Shown here piece by piece: positions 1-10,560 of a DNA stretch of 17,209 nt (position 1 is its first letter; the number at the start of each line of letters is the position of its first letter). The translations under genes were made by a program, and so were the position numbers. The stretch spans positions 1 through 17,209 of the forward strand of contig JASJFT010000421.1 in assembly GCA_030770425.1 (NCBI GenBank). Reading direction: 5' to 3'. Source of the DNA: Darksidea phi. Lineage: Eukaryota; Ascomycota; Dothideomycetes; Pleosporales; Lentitheciaceae. Below the pieces are notes generated by a model. It saw nothing but the letters and a program-made list of their open reading frames with translations, searched no databases and was not told the origin of the DNA.

Positions 1-46
<46 letters not shown>

Positions 47-53
47 ACACACA
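1..53. repeat. (AC)n microsatellite
   Basis: A run of AC dinucleotides with one G interruption near position 42 fills the left end of the window. It is a simple repeat with no coding potential. The opposite end of the window is also a simple repeat, so both may be assembly break points. Confidence 0.97.
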
Positions 54-1136
54 AGAATTGATTGAAACAGTATCTTACAGAGAAACTTCCCGCAACTGGG
101 GTTGTTTGTCGCGAGTTTTTCATAAATCTATTCAGCATGTTATTGTATGGACGGCATATGCCATCGGCTGCGCGCCCGCTAGAAAGTTCCAAAGATGAAA
201 ACTGCCAGAAGGGTCTCCAGAAGCCTACATTTGTTTGTACCAGAGTCTATCTTACTGTGGTTGTAAACCCAACTCAAGGTTCATGCGCCCGTTGCAGTTA
301 GCTTAAAAAATCAGAAACGTACATCCGGTGGCTGATCTGATTTGAGTAGAAGTCTGATGTATCGATCCGGATAGCGGACGAAAGCATAGAGGGCAAATAA
401 ATCGATCATACAAGCCATATCGGGAGGGCTTTAGGGTTAAGCCGGCCCATCGCACCAGCACATGTGGTTTCGCTCTCGCCGAAAGACTGCTAACTAACTA
501 AACCGACCGGAGCCGTCCGCGAGCCATAAACCGATGCATCCGCTCTTATTTCAAATAGTTAAACTGCATCATACAGGTCTTGGAGCAATGGAAGAGCTCT
601 GTTAGAGTTCTTTGCATGGAGTATCTACTGCTGCGGGTAAGCTCAAACCATGATCCAGCAACCTGATCGCAGCTAATGTGCCGACGGGTTGGAGATTAGG
701 TAGGAGCAGGGTAGTCTTAGTGCCTGAATAGCCATAAGAGTGCTGCCTCTGTAGGAGCGACTACGCCCAGCAAGGTAGGATGCCATCCAAGACTACTTAC
801 AAATCCGGTTTCTCCTAAATTCAACATACATATATAAACAACTCGCAGGTTGGTCGTAGAATGGCAAAGGCTTATGTTCCATGTAGCAGGCAATCGATTG
901 ATCTATTAAGGCCGGGGCCAAGAAAGGTAGGTTCTCCACGAAAAGGTAAACCTTGTCGGCCCTACGCGGGTTCGTTAGGAGCATCTGTATATCATCATCA
1001 CCGGTGCGGCAAGCTGGAGCATTGGAAACATTGTTCCTAATTAGAAACGGTACAATGAATGTGTACTAACGGAAATGGTCCGGTGTTATCCAGAATACCA
1101 GCCGAGAGGGCTACCATTGGTACTATGGAAACAGCT
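54..1136. other. Intergenic stretch, no gene recognised
   Basis: Only short open frames without recognisable motifs or codon structure are present. I see no tRNA T-loop, no transposase motif and no splice-linked exon chain. The right part is the 3' flank of the minus-strand acetyltransferase gene. Confidence 0.5.
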
Positions 1137-1909
1137 TTATTTCGCCCTTGGTCGCTCCATGAAGAACAGCCGCTCCTTTGGCTTCGCGGCGAATTCCTTT
1201 GATTTCGCTTCAATGACCCAATGGCCTGGGTTCTGCGAGACAACATATCCGTTCTTTTCGTACAGCCAACGAGCCTCGGTGGTAGATTCGGTAGTTATCT
1301 GCAGATGCTACCGTTAACATACTTTAAATGAAGCCCGAACTAGGTGAAGCCCTTACCAATGCGTTAAGCTCGTCTGCAATGCGATTGAATTCTTTTACCT
1401 GCAGCGTCGCTGCGCCTTGATGCTGGTACCTTTTCGCAGTTCCAATGATGTTCAAACCTACTTTGTTCAGTCGTAGCTAAAATCGCGAATATTGTAAACT
1501 TACAGACAATTGATACATCGGCATCTCGATATCTGGTGTATCTGGGCGTTATGAAAGCCTCAAACATTTCGATAGCGTACTTTTTGTCTGTCTCGTTCGC
1601 CCAGGACCCTGGGGGGCCGTCGAGCATCATTTCCGGCGGCTTCTCTTTGTCGTAGACGTTCCATTGCGAAGCAGAGACAAGTTCACCAGTGCTGGTATCT
1701 GTGACCTTGTACCACCTGATGCTCGGGTCGATATCCCTCAGGTACTGGAGGCGAGCCACCACCATGTCGAGACCTTCAATACCGTGATCGGTAAGCTTGT
1801 GAGGGTAGATAGCATTGACGAAGGCGGAAGACTGATCGTATGCCTTGAATAGCATGTCTACGACATCTCGCATCTCTTCTTTGCTAACGATGCTGAGCTC
1901 GAGAGGCAT
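1137..1909 (-). CDS. GNAT-family N-acetyltransferase, three exons
   Basis: Predicted to transfer an acetyl group from acetyl-CoA to an unknown amine substrate, probably in the cytosol. Exons on the minus strand are 1909-1504, 1457-1357 and 1298-1137. They give 222 residues with a clean frame. Intron 1 (46 bp) is GTAAGT...TAG and intron 2 (58 bp) is GTAAGG...CAG. The first exon carries a segment common in fungal GNATs (EMMLDGPPGSWAN, residues 93-105). The second begins CLNIIGTAKRYQHQGAAT (136-153), which fits GNAT beta-strand 4 and the acetyl-CoA pyrophosphate loop (Q/R-x-x-G-x-G/A). The third has WLYEKNGYVV, the usual strand 5/helix 4 region. I chose the ATG at 1909, where the domain starts; an in-frame extension upstream looks like leader. 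Reading straight through intron 1 makes the gene look frameshifted, but splicing restores a complete domain. Substrate is unknown. Confidence 0.85.
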
Positions 1910-2095
1910 GATTGAAGGGTGACTGAACGACAACAAAAATGCGAAGCTGCGAACCAAATTCTGAAAGAGAGGAGGGTTTTCACATTGGTTTGTTCAGACA
2001 TTGGCGCGATATGGTTAAATAGACATCTGGGCGGCACAGTCAGCGTTGCAGAAAGGTGGCACAGTTGGGTTGAAGTGGCACAGCAGTATTCGGCT

Positions 2096-2114
2096 CTAGT
2101 ACCACCGGCTACTC
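2096..2114. repeat. 19-bp direct repeat, copy 1
   Basis: The sequence ctagtaccaccggctactc matches ctagtactaccagctactc at 3997-4015 in 17 of 19 positions. Both mismatches are transitions (C to T and G to A), the pattern expected from RIP or deamination decay. The copies lie 1.9 kb apart in the same orientation. Origin is unknown; chance cannot be excluded. Confidence 0.35.
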
Positions 2115-3996
2115 CGGCGACCGCGTTAACCGCTTCTACAGCGAGAGTAAAAGTCCCAGTTAGCATTGCATTATCGCTAAATATATGACAACTCTGGGAT
2201 CCAAGTCTCAAGAAGTATAGGTAGGGGAACCGCCCACTTGGCTGCCACAATTCTGGTCTGCATAAATAAAACCAACACAGCCGGGGCATCAGTAAGTGTC
2301 AAGGATATAAGCTTTGCTTTGTCTGCTGGAACCTTGGTCAAACTGGCAGGAATTACTGCCACTTCCATCCACTCTGTAGGAGTTGCCTCCACATCTGGAT
2401 TTCCAGTTTACCCATACGGCCCACGCGGAGACATGCGGAAGGACAGCGGTCAGAACAAGGAAGGCGGCGGCGTTAAAGCGAATTTCAGAAAGATTAAGAG
2501 ACAGAATAAGTGTTCTTTTATGAGGGTAAGATCCCTCTCCTAGAAGCTTGGGCCACTACACGGCGTGGCGTCACGTCGGCTCTGGGCTGGCTGTGTTTTT
2601 GGTGATTCTAATCGCCTCATTGTGTTTCACAACAGGTTAGGCGGCAACTACACGATAATGACGACCTCTAATTTACTAATGATACATATAGACAAGTTAA
2701 ACGGGCCGACAACCTCGGACTCCCTACTACTGCATATAGCTCTATAGCTCTATTATCGTGGTACCTCTATGTGCACAAACTCCTACTATGTTTCATACGG
2801 ACCTTACAAAAAGAGTCCCACTATGCAAATCTAAACCAAATAAGGTTAAGATATTGGGCAATACCGGCGGAAGAGATGGTTGTGGATTGAAGTGGCAGAG
2901 ATTGAAATAATGATGGAAGTGGCCAGCCTTGTATACATTCCCTATTCATTTTATTCAAGTCGGCCGTTAGGGAAAACATTTATAATCAGGGTGTGAAGTT
3001 GTTCGCAAGTGGAAATGGGCCATCCGCCTTCAGCCTGGCGGTACAGTCGCTAAGGAATGCGACATCAGCCCTACACACAGCTGCAATATTAACTGGGACA
3101 GACCTTCCAGCAAGGCTCCGGCCCGTTATTGATCGCTGGCCAGTAATATCGTGTTTTACATTCGACCCTTGCATGCAGCTGAGGAGGATGTTGACGCCTA
3201 ACGCTTAGCCACGTACGGAAGGTGGGGCTAAGCAAAATTGTCATTGTCCAGTCTTACTTGCACTGCAATCTTTAGCGCGGACGAAGAGTCGCAGGTGCCT
3301 AGAGTTAATCGTTCTTATTCGCTCTCCACGCTGTAAGGCGGCCTCCACTCCAAGAGGCGGTCTATAATACTAACCTCTCCGGCGCACCTAGTAGCACCAC
3401 CGAAAGGCCGCACAAGGAAACCGAGCGCGAAGGTACTGGAAGTCCAGCAGTCGCTAAGCAGATTTTTGGGGGCATTCCGCTCTTGCTAGCAACTGTTGAC
3501 GGTCTCCTTGCGTGGTTTGTACGTCCAGTAGAGAGGCAAGAGGTTTGGTGACGGGCAATTTCTCAAATTATGAGCCCATTGGAGTCATACAAAGCACAGC
3601 GCGCACAGGGTATGTTAATGGGGGCGCACGTACTACAGTTGAACACACTTAATGGCTCGAGAAGACAAATACCAGCTTTGGCTTCCTCGTCCGCGAGAGG
3701 CATCTGCTAGAGATGGATGTGTTCGGCACACAGGTCCCATTCCGAAGGCCGTGCGGCAGGTGCTCAGGAATGCCTGCGCGCCATCGATGGTCGAGAATGA
3801 CAAAAGACAGAGCAGATGTGGACTGGGGTGGCAAAAAGAGAGAAAGCGGAGAGCGGGGCTGCAGAAGGCTAAATTGTAGTGACGGGACCCGGATCGATGG
3901 GATTCGGAGGTGGTGCGATCTAAGGGAGATCGTTTTCTTTGAATTTATAAATAAGAAATATGAGATGCTTCTATCGAATATAGCAAATATTCGACG

Positions 3997-4015
3997 CTAG
4001 TACTACCAGCTACTC
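3997..4015. repeat. 19-bp direct repeat, copy 2
   Basis: This is the partner of the 19-mer at 2096-2114. It carries the T and A forms at the two variable positions. It lies just downstream of the 3' end of the hydrolase gene. Confidence 0.35.
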
Positions 4016-4069
4016 TAAGAAATGATAGACGGATAGTTGTCCATTAGCTCGACCACTTTCCCTAAATGC

Positions 4070-4828
4070 TCATGCACCTTCTCGCATAACCGCCACCTCC
4101 TCAAGTAGAGTGACCACCTCGTCCGGCCTGCTCAACATAGCAGAATGCCCAGCATCGATTTTCTTGACTGTAGCCCCTGCCATCTGTGCGAACATCTCCT
4201 GCACGGGCGGCGGGAGCGCCTTGTCCCCCGTGCACACCGCGTACGTCGAGGGCACGTACGTATATGCGCATCGGATCATGGCCGTGTCCTTGATCGCTTT
4301 GCTCTGGGGTATCACCTTTGCAGCCCAGGATGCCGCCTCGTCCGTAGGTAGATCGTTATACATGGTCGCAAGAGGATCGCGCATCTTGAAGCGGCCATCC
4401 CAGTGGTCGTGGTTCGGTGAGTCGCCTATGGCCGTTGTGACGGATTGCCCTATGGGCAGAACGAAGGCGGCATTGTAGAAGAAGTGCGCTACACCGCCCG
4501 ACAAGCCACGCTCCTTGCGACTCTTGAGGGTAAGGTCCGCGGGCACGGACTCGGCGCCTACAAGCCCACCGTACGAATGCATGACTACTAGAACCGTTTT
4601 ACTCTCCTCTTCGACAAGCTTCCGGATGGCGGCTTCGACTGCCTTGGTATCGTCGGTTAGAGTCTTCTCGATGAAGTCGGGCTCGTCCTGGCCTGTTAGT
4701 GAGGGGTAGGACGGCTGTACGACAGGGAAGCCGCGGGATTCGACGAGGCGCGCGAATTTGTGGTAGACCTCCGGGACTTGGAACGCGCCTTGTAGGAGAA
4801 CGACGGTGGGCTTGTCCAACGAGGCCAT
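4070..4828 (-). CDS. Alpha/beta hydrolase, single exon
   Basis: A 252-residue alpha/beta-hydrolase-fold protein, probably an esterase-like enzyme of the AB_hydrolase_6 type that is widespread in fungi. It starts directly with the first beta strand and oxyanion-hole region (KPTVVLLQGAF, residues 6-16). The nucleophile elbow is VMHSYGGLVG with Ser85, where the usual G-x-S-x-G has Met-His before Ser. Asp202 in CTGDKALPP is the likely acid. His228 in DAGHSAMLSRPDEV is the likely base. Length and triad spacing fit an intact enzyme. The ATG at 4828 has a purine at -3 and G at +4. An open frame reaches 26 codons further upstream through a hydrophobic stretch but has no ATG there, only a TTG, so a signal peptide is not supported. 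Substrate cannot be inferred. A neighbouring divergent gene starts 1.2 kb away. Confidence 0.88.
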   Translation of the reverse strand: MASLDKPTVVLLQGAFQVPEVYHKFARLVESRGFPVVQPSYPSLTGQDEPDFIEKTLTDDTKAVEAAIRKLVEEESKTVLVVMHSYGGLVGAESVPADLTLKSRKERGLSGGVAHFFYNAAFVLPIGQSVTTAIGDSPNHDHWDGRFKMRDPLATMYNDLPTDEAASWAAKVIPQSKAIKDTAMIRCAYTYVPSTYAVCTGDKALPPPVQEMFAQMAGATVKKIDAGHSAMLSRPDEVVTLLEEVAVMREGA

Positions 4829-6034
4829 TGCGAAGGTGGAGATGTCAAGGCTCGTGATGGCGAGTGCGGTTGTCAATGCTAAGATATGCCGGGTCCCACG
4901 ATCCAAAGGAATTGAGGCAGATGCAGGTGGGTGTACATTTTTGATGGGCTGATGGGCTGATTTAGTTTAAATAGCTTGATAGCGGTGAGTAGTATATGTG
5001 ATGAGGAAGAGTCTGCATGAGGCACAGTTGGAAGGCGCAGCCTTGACTACATAGTCTCGGACTTCGGGAATCAAGACCTTTAGCAAGCCCCATTACGGCT
5101 TCTTAGATATTCTAGTCCAAATTTCAACAGGTGTTGCTCCCCCAGCCCCGGGTGGCGCCACGACATCCTGTAGCTACATACCAACCAGTCCTATATCCAG
5201 CCCGACTAATCACCTTAGCGCTCCCTACGCGCATCTTACTTGCCTTGCGGTTACCCTTCCCCAGTTGTTGTGCCCGCCATCGTTATCTTCCTTTCCCTCC
5301 AATATGCCGTAGCAGCTTAACCAGAAAGAGGTGGATGTTATGGAAATATTTCCGAAAGATCCTTTTCGTCTACTATACATTAGCCATACAAACTTCAGTT
5401 CATAATCCCAGGCGTATGGTACAAGGGAGTCAAAAAGACAATAACGTATTACTTGACAACGGGGCGGTAAAGTCCGGCGGCGGCGCCATGCCAGGGGGGT
5501 TGCAACAAAATGCGGCGTAAGTAGTTGCACCACAAACATTCTGCATCACCAAAGGACCGCCCGTACAGGCGCAGTAAAGGAAATCACCAACTCATGCACG
5601 CTAGGTGAAATCAAGGAAGACAGGTAGCGGTAAGCACCTGATAATGAAACAATGTTCAGTCGCACAAGCAAGGGCACTGGTTAAATGTTACTTACTTGAA
5701 GTAATTAACTACAAAGGACAAGTTCGATAAGTGGCCGCCGGGATTCACAGGGCTCTAAAACCAAATTGCGGGCTATCAACTTAAGCCAACCCCCCCATAC
5801 GGTGATTAATTACTTGCAAAATTACATCGAGTGACATTCGACTTGAGTCGCCTTTTCGTCACCGACATTTGCTGAAACTGTAAGCATCTAACTAATCTAC
5901 ATTTATTGGGGCCTATAAGCATTCGGTAGGAAGCTGCACGGCTGACTAAATGCAGGAAAGGAATGTGCCGCGACGTTCCCCGCACAGTCGCACATCACAT
6001 AGCATTGGACTTTGGATAAACTCTGATCCCCACA
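4829..6034. other. Intergenic region between divergent genes
   Basis: This 1.2 kb lies between the starts of the minus-strand hydrolase and the plus-strand deaminase-MYND gene, so it should hold both promoters. I see a short duplication of gatgggct at about 4942-4958. Open frames at 5131-5539 on both strands have no recognisable motifs and no codon-like composition. Confidence 0.5.
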
Positions 6035-9000
6035 ATGAGTGAGAACTTCGACTGGAACTACCCAGGCCTAAACTGGTCTCATTTTCACTCTCTTGCAAAC
6101 CTCCTCTCGCTTCGAAATGGCGGCCAGGCCGAGCCTTCTTCCTTATCTGAAACGGCGCTCGAAGAAGACTGGGAGCCCGATGACAATGGAGATGGAGATG
6201 CGGCTAGCATGGATACTAGATTCGCTCATCAAATATCAGATTCGGGGCATGGGAGGCTTAAACGAAGGTTTCTTGATTGTCTGGCTGCATTCGCGGCTAA
6301 CAAGAAGGGTGGGACAGCAGTTGCTTGCTCCGCCATGAAGGAATCTGAAGACAATGTCGTCATCTGGATTGCTCGTAATGAAGGCTTCTCAGATGTGGAT
6401 AAGCCTGCGTTTGATAAATTGGGAAAGCTGCTGGGTTCCTTATCCTGCAACAATGGTATGTCCCGTGTGAATGCTTTATTTCTGCATACTAAACTCATGC
6501 TTTTTGCCCAGCAGATCAATCTGAGACTCTCCTTTGGGAAGAGATGGTCTTGTATCATCAAAACCGGATTGAACACAGCTACATCCCTAACTTGAGGGCA
6601 AGCTTCAAAGCTTACGATGCTGCCCGCACGACCAATGATACTAACCCACCAGAAAACAGTTCAGTCTCCGGTGCTACCCTATCTGCCCTGCGGACTCTTC
6701 TCTTTGACCGTAACGCCAACGGTACAAGCACCCTTGAAAAGCACACAAGGCTTGTTATCGCATCATACAACCTGCGTCGGACAAGAAACGTTGAGGAGGT
6801 ACTCTACAGCTCTCCAACCGCGACTTCCAAATCGAAGAGCTTGTGGTTGGATATCTGCCTGCTCTCCCGGCTCCGAGTCGCATTCCAGAATTTCAGAGAG
6901 ATTGCTCTCACGCTTCCAAGCTTCAAACAAGCCACAATCGTTCTGATCTTTCGTCCTCTTGCGCCTACCAACCCGTCTCAGCGCCCGCTCAACTTGAATC
7001 AGACCTTCGGTATCCTCCGACTCGATCTTAGTCCTGCTACAACGAAAGCCGTCTTAGGCCACAATTGGACCGTCGCTAAGATTGAACGCGAGTTCGCAAA
7101 ACGGCAGAAGCAAAAGCCCAACATACACGCTGAGGTCCAAATGCTCATGTTTCTGAATACCAATGACTCGTCCTTATCAGGTTTGTTCCCGTATTTTGGA
7201 TGTAGCAAGCTCAGCTGCTTCATGTGCAATCGCTTTATTCAGTCATATGGGGGATTCACGACAAGAGGGTGCCATGGACGCCTCTTCAAACCATGGACCG
7301 TGCCAAGTGTGGATCGACTTCTACCTGGTCGGGCCGACCGGACAGCAAAGGCTCTTATATCCGTGCAAAAGGAGGTTAAGAAGAAATTGAAGGCCTCAGT
7401 CAAGGGCCATATTCGGCACGAACAAACTTCGGTTATTGGAGGAAGCAGCGTTTTGAGTGCTCGGCAGGAGGAGCGCTCACAGAAGCAGTTACAGATTGAC
7501 CGGCTAAGGATGAAAGCAGAACGCGATAGAGTTGCAGAAATGTTCAGAAGGTAAGCGGGTTTTGGATATCATCAGTTTATTTTTGCTTGCTTTATTCATA
7601 CTAAGGGTCAAAAGGCAAACAGAGGACACGATCAGTTCAACCAGGCGCACCTATTTGACTCCAGAAGGAGATGAGCCGGAGGGAGACTGCGCTATATGTA
7701 TGAGGCCAACGACGAGAAGGTGCAGCATTTGCAATAAAAGCTTCTTTTGTAGCGATTCGTGCCAGGAGAAAAGATCCGGAAGCCATTTGTTCAGGTGCTC
7801 TAAACGCGCACTCACTTCCGCCGATTATCTTTGGAAGTCGTTGGCGGAGGATCTCATGCCTGAAGATGAGGATGTTCTTAAAGATTTTGGATTTAACAAC
7901 GTCCAGTTTGGCAGGGACTGGACTTGCCTTCTGGGACTCTATAGAGGCCTTTATCTTTCCGGCGAGTTCTCAGCAGAGGAAATACATGAGTGGCGCATTG
8001 GGGGCATCCTGGCCGATAAGATCAAGGAGTTCTATTATGACATTCCGGAGAGGTCCCGTGGGCAATATTTTCCCTGGTTTCTGAAGAATCTCCATGCCCT
8101 TGAGCGCCCTATAACCAAAGATGAAGCAGAGCAAAAGTTGATAGCGACCTTCTACGACAAAGCCAGGCCATACTTAGATATCGAGGACCGCAACAATACG
8201 GCTAGGGATCTGAAGCCAGAAGCCAAGAGAACTAGCTACCACTTGCTGGCAGAAATATTACTCCGGATTTGTCCTAATCCAAGGGAAGAAAACTGGTACT
8301 CTTTCGGGTTTGTAACCTGCCGCGGACATGGCGAAGAAAATATGCTTGTAGATCTCTACCTGCTCCTTCTGACCGAAAGCGACGGAAGTTTCTTCTACGA
8401 GTTCCATAGCCGTCGAAGAGGTGTCATTCAGCCTGTCACGTTCACACAATTCTGGAAAGCATATGAAGCGGGAACACTTATCCAGCTCATGGACTCGAAG
8501 GGCCTGAAGGAACTTCGATCCCGGCTTCCATTCCTAGAGGGCTTTTTGTCCGTGCCGCCGGGCGGCCCCCACCCATCTGTATGGGGCTTGAAGCAGTTTC
8601 TTGAGATCAACGATCCGATGGCCCATCCGCCCATTCCATCGGTCAGCGTTGACTATGGGTTTATCAACTGCCGCGCTTTCGAGGAAACTTGCATACTGAT
8701 GGAGATTTACGGGAAGGTTCTAAACACCGCGAGCCCACTAGAACTCCATCAGGCATGTGTGGCTGGTGATTTGTTCCAATTTGCAAGTCGTTATGTCCGG
8801 ATGGAGGAACGGTGGAGGTCGTTGATGAGGAATCCCTATCCTTTGGAGAAAATGGTGGAGTCAGAGCTGGGGCCAGAACTGAGGTCAGAGGTAGAATCAG
8901 AGGTAGAATCAGAGGTAGAATCAGAGGTAGAGCCACAGGTGGAGCCAGAGGTAGAATCAGAGGTAGAGCCACAGGTGGAGCCACAGGTAGAGTCAGAGGC

Positions 9001-9073
9001 GGATGAAGATTCTGCGGGTTTGTCGTCGCTATTGTCGAGACTTTGGGGGTTCATTGGTGGATTTGCTAATTAA
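6035..9073 (+). CDS. OTT_1508-like deaminase / MYND zinc-finger fusion, three exons
   Basis: Exons 6035-6455, 6512-7550 and 7615-9073 give 972 residues. Intron 1 (56 bp, GTATGT...CAG) has a TACTAAAC branch site; intron 2 (64 bp, GTAAGC...AAG) has ATACTAAG. Both joins keep frame. The deaminase domain (about 325-400) shows the zinc-dependent core: His346-Ala-Glu348 in NIHAEVQML, then Cys376-x-x-Cys379 in GCSKLSCFMC, followed by the TRGCHGRL segment typical of fungal OTT_1508-type deaminases. A charged, coiled-coil-like segment (about 420-487) leads to a complete MYND finger (Cys512, 515, 523, 526, 532, 536, His544, Cys548). Residues 911-950 are SEVE/PQVE repeats, followed by a hydrophobic C-terminus. 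The family is predicted to deaminate nucleic acid or nucleotides; the target is unknown. MYND fingers usually bind proline-rich partners. The chain could also be two proteins if intron 2 is retained. Confidence 0.85.
7551..7614 (+). other. Intron 2 of the deaminase-MYND gene, a possible switch
   Basis: The donor is GTAAGC, a TACTAAG branch-like site lies about 17 bp before the end, and the acceptor is AAAAG. The in-frame TAA lies inside the donor itself, so retention would stop translation right after the deaminase half, at residue 487. Splicing joins the deaminase to the MYND half without altering the Arg codon. Confidence 0.7.
8885..9004 (+). repeat. 12-bp coding minisatellite (SEVE/PQVE)
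   Basis: Ten consecutive 12-bp units of the type tcagaggtagaa or ccacaggtggag, the last one partly diverged, encode SEVE, PQVE and PEVE tetrapeptides in frame (residues 911-950). Tandem units this similar can expand or contract without a frameshift. The result is a strongly acidic, probably extended segment. Large open frames on the other strand here are mirror artefacts of the repeat. Confidence 0.92.
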
Positions 9074-9559
9074 TAGCGTACTAGATAGATGCGACTACAA
9101 GCCAAACATGGTCGTGCAGGTAGTTCGACAGGTGCTTGAGCTTCTCACCTGACAGTCACTGATTGCTGGGTCGCTGTCCTAAAACCCAAGCTCATGTATG
9201 AGCGGCTGTAATACAGGTTGAGGGTCTTCGCATTCTCAGGGATTCGCACTCAACCCTAAACCCCTGACCGCGCCCTAAATATACCGCATCTAGCTGTCCA
9301 GCACCACAGGCACATCAGCGTTCAGCGACAACTAACTACCCATAACTAGGCATTCACGATGCTCATCTCCAGCAATGGTTAGAGCAAATAACATATGCGT
9401 AAGCCACAAGACGTCTACTACTTAAGTATATTACTGTAAATAATGAAACTTTCTGCTTGCCCGCTATGACGTAAAGCTGTTGCCACCTTCTCCTTTGCGA
9501 ACTTTGTGTCCAACCTCAAAGCGCGTAGGATGAAGGTGGTCAGCCATGCACGTACGCAC
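9074..9559. other. Intergenic, 3' flank of the deaminase gene
   Basis: There is no recognisable gene. The stretch leads from the stop codon of the deaminase-MYND gene into the decayed transposon. I could not identify a terminal inverted repeat for the element. Confidence 0.45.
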
Positions 9560-10560
9560 AAACTCATCCTCCTGCCAGATCTATGGTATATACTCCTCAT
9601 TTGCTCTTTGTCCTTTTCAGAGGTATCTTACACTTCGTAGTCTACCCAGAGCCCTTCAAGCCGTCCAAAACAGCGCTCAATTGGGTGTAAATTAGGCGAG
9701 CTTGGTGGGTAAGGCACAAACTTGATTCCCAGCTCCTCGATCTCAGACTAGCAGTAACAGAGTCCAGTTTTGTAGAGTTTAACGTTGTCTTAAACCAAGA
9801 ACACTTGCGACTTAAGATGTCTCTCTCTTATAGCGCAGTAGTATGGGAAGACCTTTTTTAGGACGTTCTCGACGTACCAGATCCCGCCCATACTCTTTCT
9901 TGATTTGTATACAAACTCCTCGTATTTAGAGAATTCCGAGGCGACATTGTATACTTGATTCCGCGGCGTAAGGAAGCTCCCTTCAAGCCCTGCTATTTGT
10001 TGGAGGGACGCGCCCTTTTGCTGCTATCTAGTATATTCTGGTTGAACTCCTGGAGAACCTTATACTCACCCGTACCAGGTTGACCAGTGCGCGCGTTTGG
10101 CGTTATTTCTCGCTATCGTCGCCGGTGTCTTGAGCCCCTACAAGGTACGACCAAGGGTAGTTAATAATAGTATCGGTACTGGTAGTATTTCAAATTACGA
10201 GTGAGAAGGCTGGGGGCTTTTCGTATATAGGAATCTTGTTGGAACTTTACCCGCGAGGGTATAGTATTTTGCGCTTGCCGCCGTAAATATATTTACCTCC
10301 AATTTCCTTCTAGGTCTCATCGTAACATACGAATATAAATCTTAGAAAGTATATATTGAACTCTGCGATCAACAAGTCGGTATAGCCAAGCCGGTTGTAC
10401 TTATCCTCCTCGTCAAGCTTTGGCTTCTTGGTCGGTACTCTTCTCGTACGATTGCACGACATAGTACTACAGTCGCCACCAGGCTGATAATGACTTCTTA
10501 GCATTGCGGCGAGATTAGCAAACCTAGATTAAACCGTTCTATAGGTTTGAAAGATGAAAA
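9560..10560 (-). pseudogene. Decayed Tc1/mariner transposase relic
   Basis: Reading the minus strand with frame slips and stops gives the landmarks of a DDE transposase in the right order. A KKPKLDEEDKYNRLG segment (about 10390-10430) is followed by FVCYDET (first catalytic Asp, about 10315-10335). QDNVKLYKTG (second Asp, about 9770-9800) is followed by LGIKFVPYPPSSPNLHPIER (catalytic Glu, about 9670-9730). The last motif is diagnostic for the superfamily (LPYPPYSPDLNPIE-type). The frame is broken by many TAG and TAA codons. The N-terminal DNA-binding part was not found. The copy cannot be active. The stops and TA enrichment fit C-to-T decay by RIP. The exact element boundaries are not resolved. 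Confidence 0.82.

Larger units (their letters stand above)
1910..4069. other. Intergenic stretch, no gene recognised
   Basis: About 2.2 kb between two minus-strand genes. It holds several open frames of 60-140 codons on both strands, for example around 1920-2540 and 3650-4000, but none shows a recognised domain, a start with neighbouring exons, or a convincing splice pattern. A 19-mer at 2096-2114 recurs with two transitions at 3997-4015. Part of this may be an old, decayed insertion. Confidence 0.45.

Noticed and set aside
4070..4828. Alpha/beta hydrolase as a lipase-type (SesB-like) NLR effector
   Set aside because: No amyloid motif at its ends, no NLR next to it, and it is a short generic esterase-type protein 10 kb from the NLR start.
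4829..4906. Signal peptide on the alpha/beta hydrolase
   Set aside because: The hydrophobic in-frame extension has no ATG, only a TTG, and the hydrolase fold begins right after Met at 4828.
5131..5539. Overlapping open frames of 129 and 104 codons
   Set aside because: They lie on opposite strands with no motifs, no splice-linked neighbours and low-quality composition; likely chance frames in promoter DNA.
8664..9054. Open frames with Pro/Leu and Ser/Thr/Asp repeats on the minus strand, and an Arg/Gly one on plus
   Set aside because: All are other-frame readings of the 12-bp SEVE-coding minisatellite.
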